Below the pieces are notes generated by a model. The model saw only the letters and a program-made list of their open reading frames with translations, was not told the DNA's origin and did not search any database. Made by a program: the position numbers and the translations under genes. This document shows positions 32,787-32,788 of a DNA stretch of 32,788 nucleotides, piece after piece (the stretch's first letter is position 1; each line of letters starts with the position of its first letter). Origin of the DNA: CAZKUN01 sp964555935 (GTDB lineage Bacteria > Armatimonadota > Zipacnadia > Zipacnadales > VGFC01); NCBI GenBank assembly GCA_964555935.1, contig CAZKUN010000086.1, positions 1 through 32,788 of the forward strand. Direction: 5' to 3'.

Positions 32787-32788
32787 AT

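Noticed and set aside
1..32788. CRISPR arrays, tRNA or rRNA genes, insertion sequences and prophage genes
   Set aside because: None was recognised: no regularly spaced repeats, no cloverleaf-like sequence, no transposase or integrase motifs.

Overview
This is a GC-rich bacterial window, probably part of a draft or metagenome-derived scaffold: it contains two runs of exactly ten N (22818-22827 and 27410-27419), each with a broken reading frame close by. The core genes (pcrA, pyrG, surE, serA, recJ) are bacterial, and the promoters and Shine-Dalgarno sites are bacterial in style. Around them lie large secreted polysaccharide-type proteins (two alpha-glucuronidase/DUF4838-like proteins, one heparinase-like protein) and a PKD plus gingipain-like protein. 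That mix is typical of environmental lineages such as Armatimonadota, Hydrogenedentota, Planctomycetota or relatives; the phylum cannot be fixed from sequence reading alone. The threonyl-tRNA synthetase is of the archaeal type, which is the main phylogenetic oddity.

Layout. 1-2128 (+): a cupin missing its N-terminal half, a HEPN-like protein directly abutting a small BolA/IbaG-like protein, then a Gfo/Idh/MocA dehydrogenase. 2144-2443 (-): a FUN14-family membrane protein with a clear sigma70-type promoter. 2574-5366 (+): a secreted heparinase-like (alpha/alpha)-toroid protein. 5450-20974 (-): a long co-directional run read from recJ leftwards: recJ, sugar nucleotidyltransferase, class V aminotransferase, serA, surE, a PflX-type radical SAM protein, an acidic coiled-coil protein, pyrG, a zinc-ribbon membrane protein, pcrA, a secreted DUF4838 protein and a 39-residue lysine-rich protein. 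The first six are tightly packed and probably form one operon led by a near-consensus promoter (20994-21022).

21373-24176 (+): a secreted TPR/ankyrin protein whose frame breaks at a poly-G run inside an exact 99-bp tandem duplication, a gap, and then a PKD domain joined to a C25 (gingipain-like) caspase-fold domain. The two sides may belong to one gene. 24389-27843 (+): archaeal-type thrS from its own promoter, followed by a multi-membrane glycosyltransferase broken by a frameshift and the second gap. 27853-32786 (-): a 1334-residue secreted glycoside-hydrolase-like protein with two FN3 domains and a LamG domain, followed 14 bp later by an NmrA-like oxidoreductase.

How the genes fit together. 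The secreted proteins and the Gfo/Idh oxidoreductase suggest a carbohydrate-degrading lifestyle. The central run combines DNA maintenance (recJ, pcrA), serine synthesis (serA with an aminotransferase that probably fills the SerC role), nucleotide metabolism (pyrG, surE) and nucleotide-sugar synthesis. The candidates most worth a second look are the HEPN/BolA-like pair, the archaeal-type ThrRS, and the ankyrin-PKD-gingipain locus.
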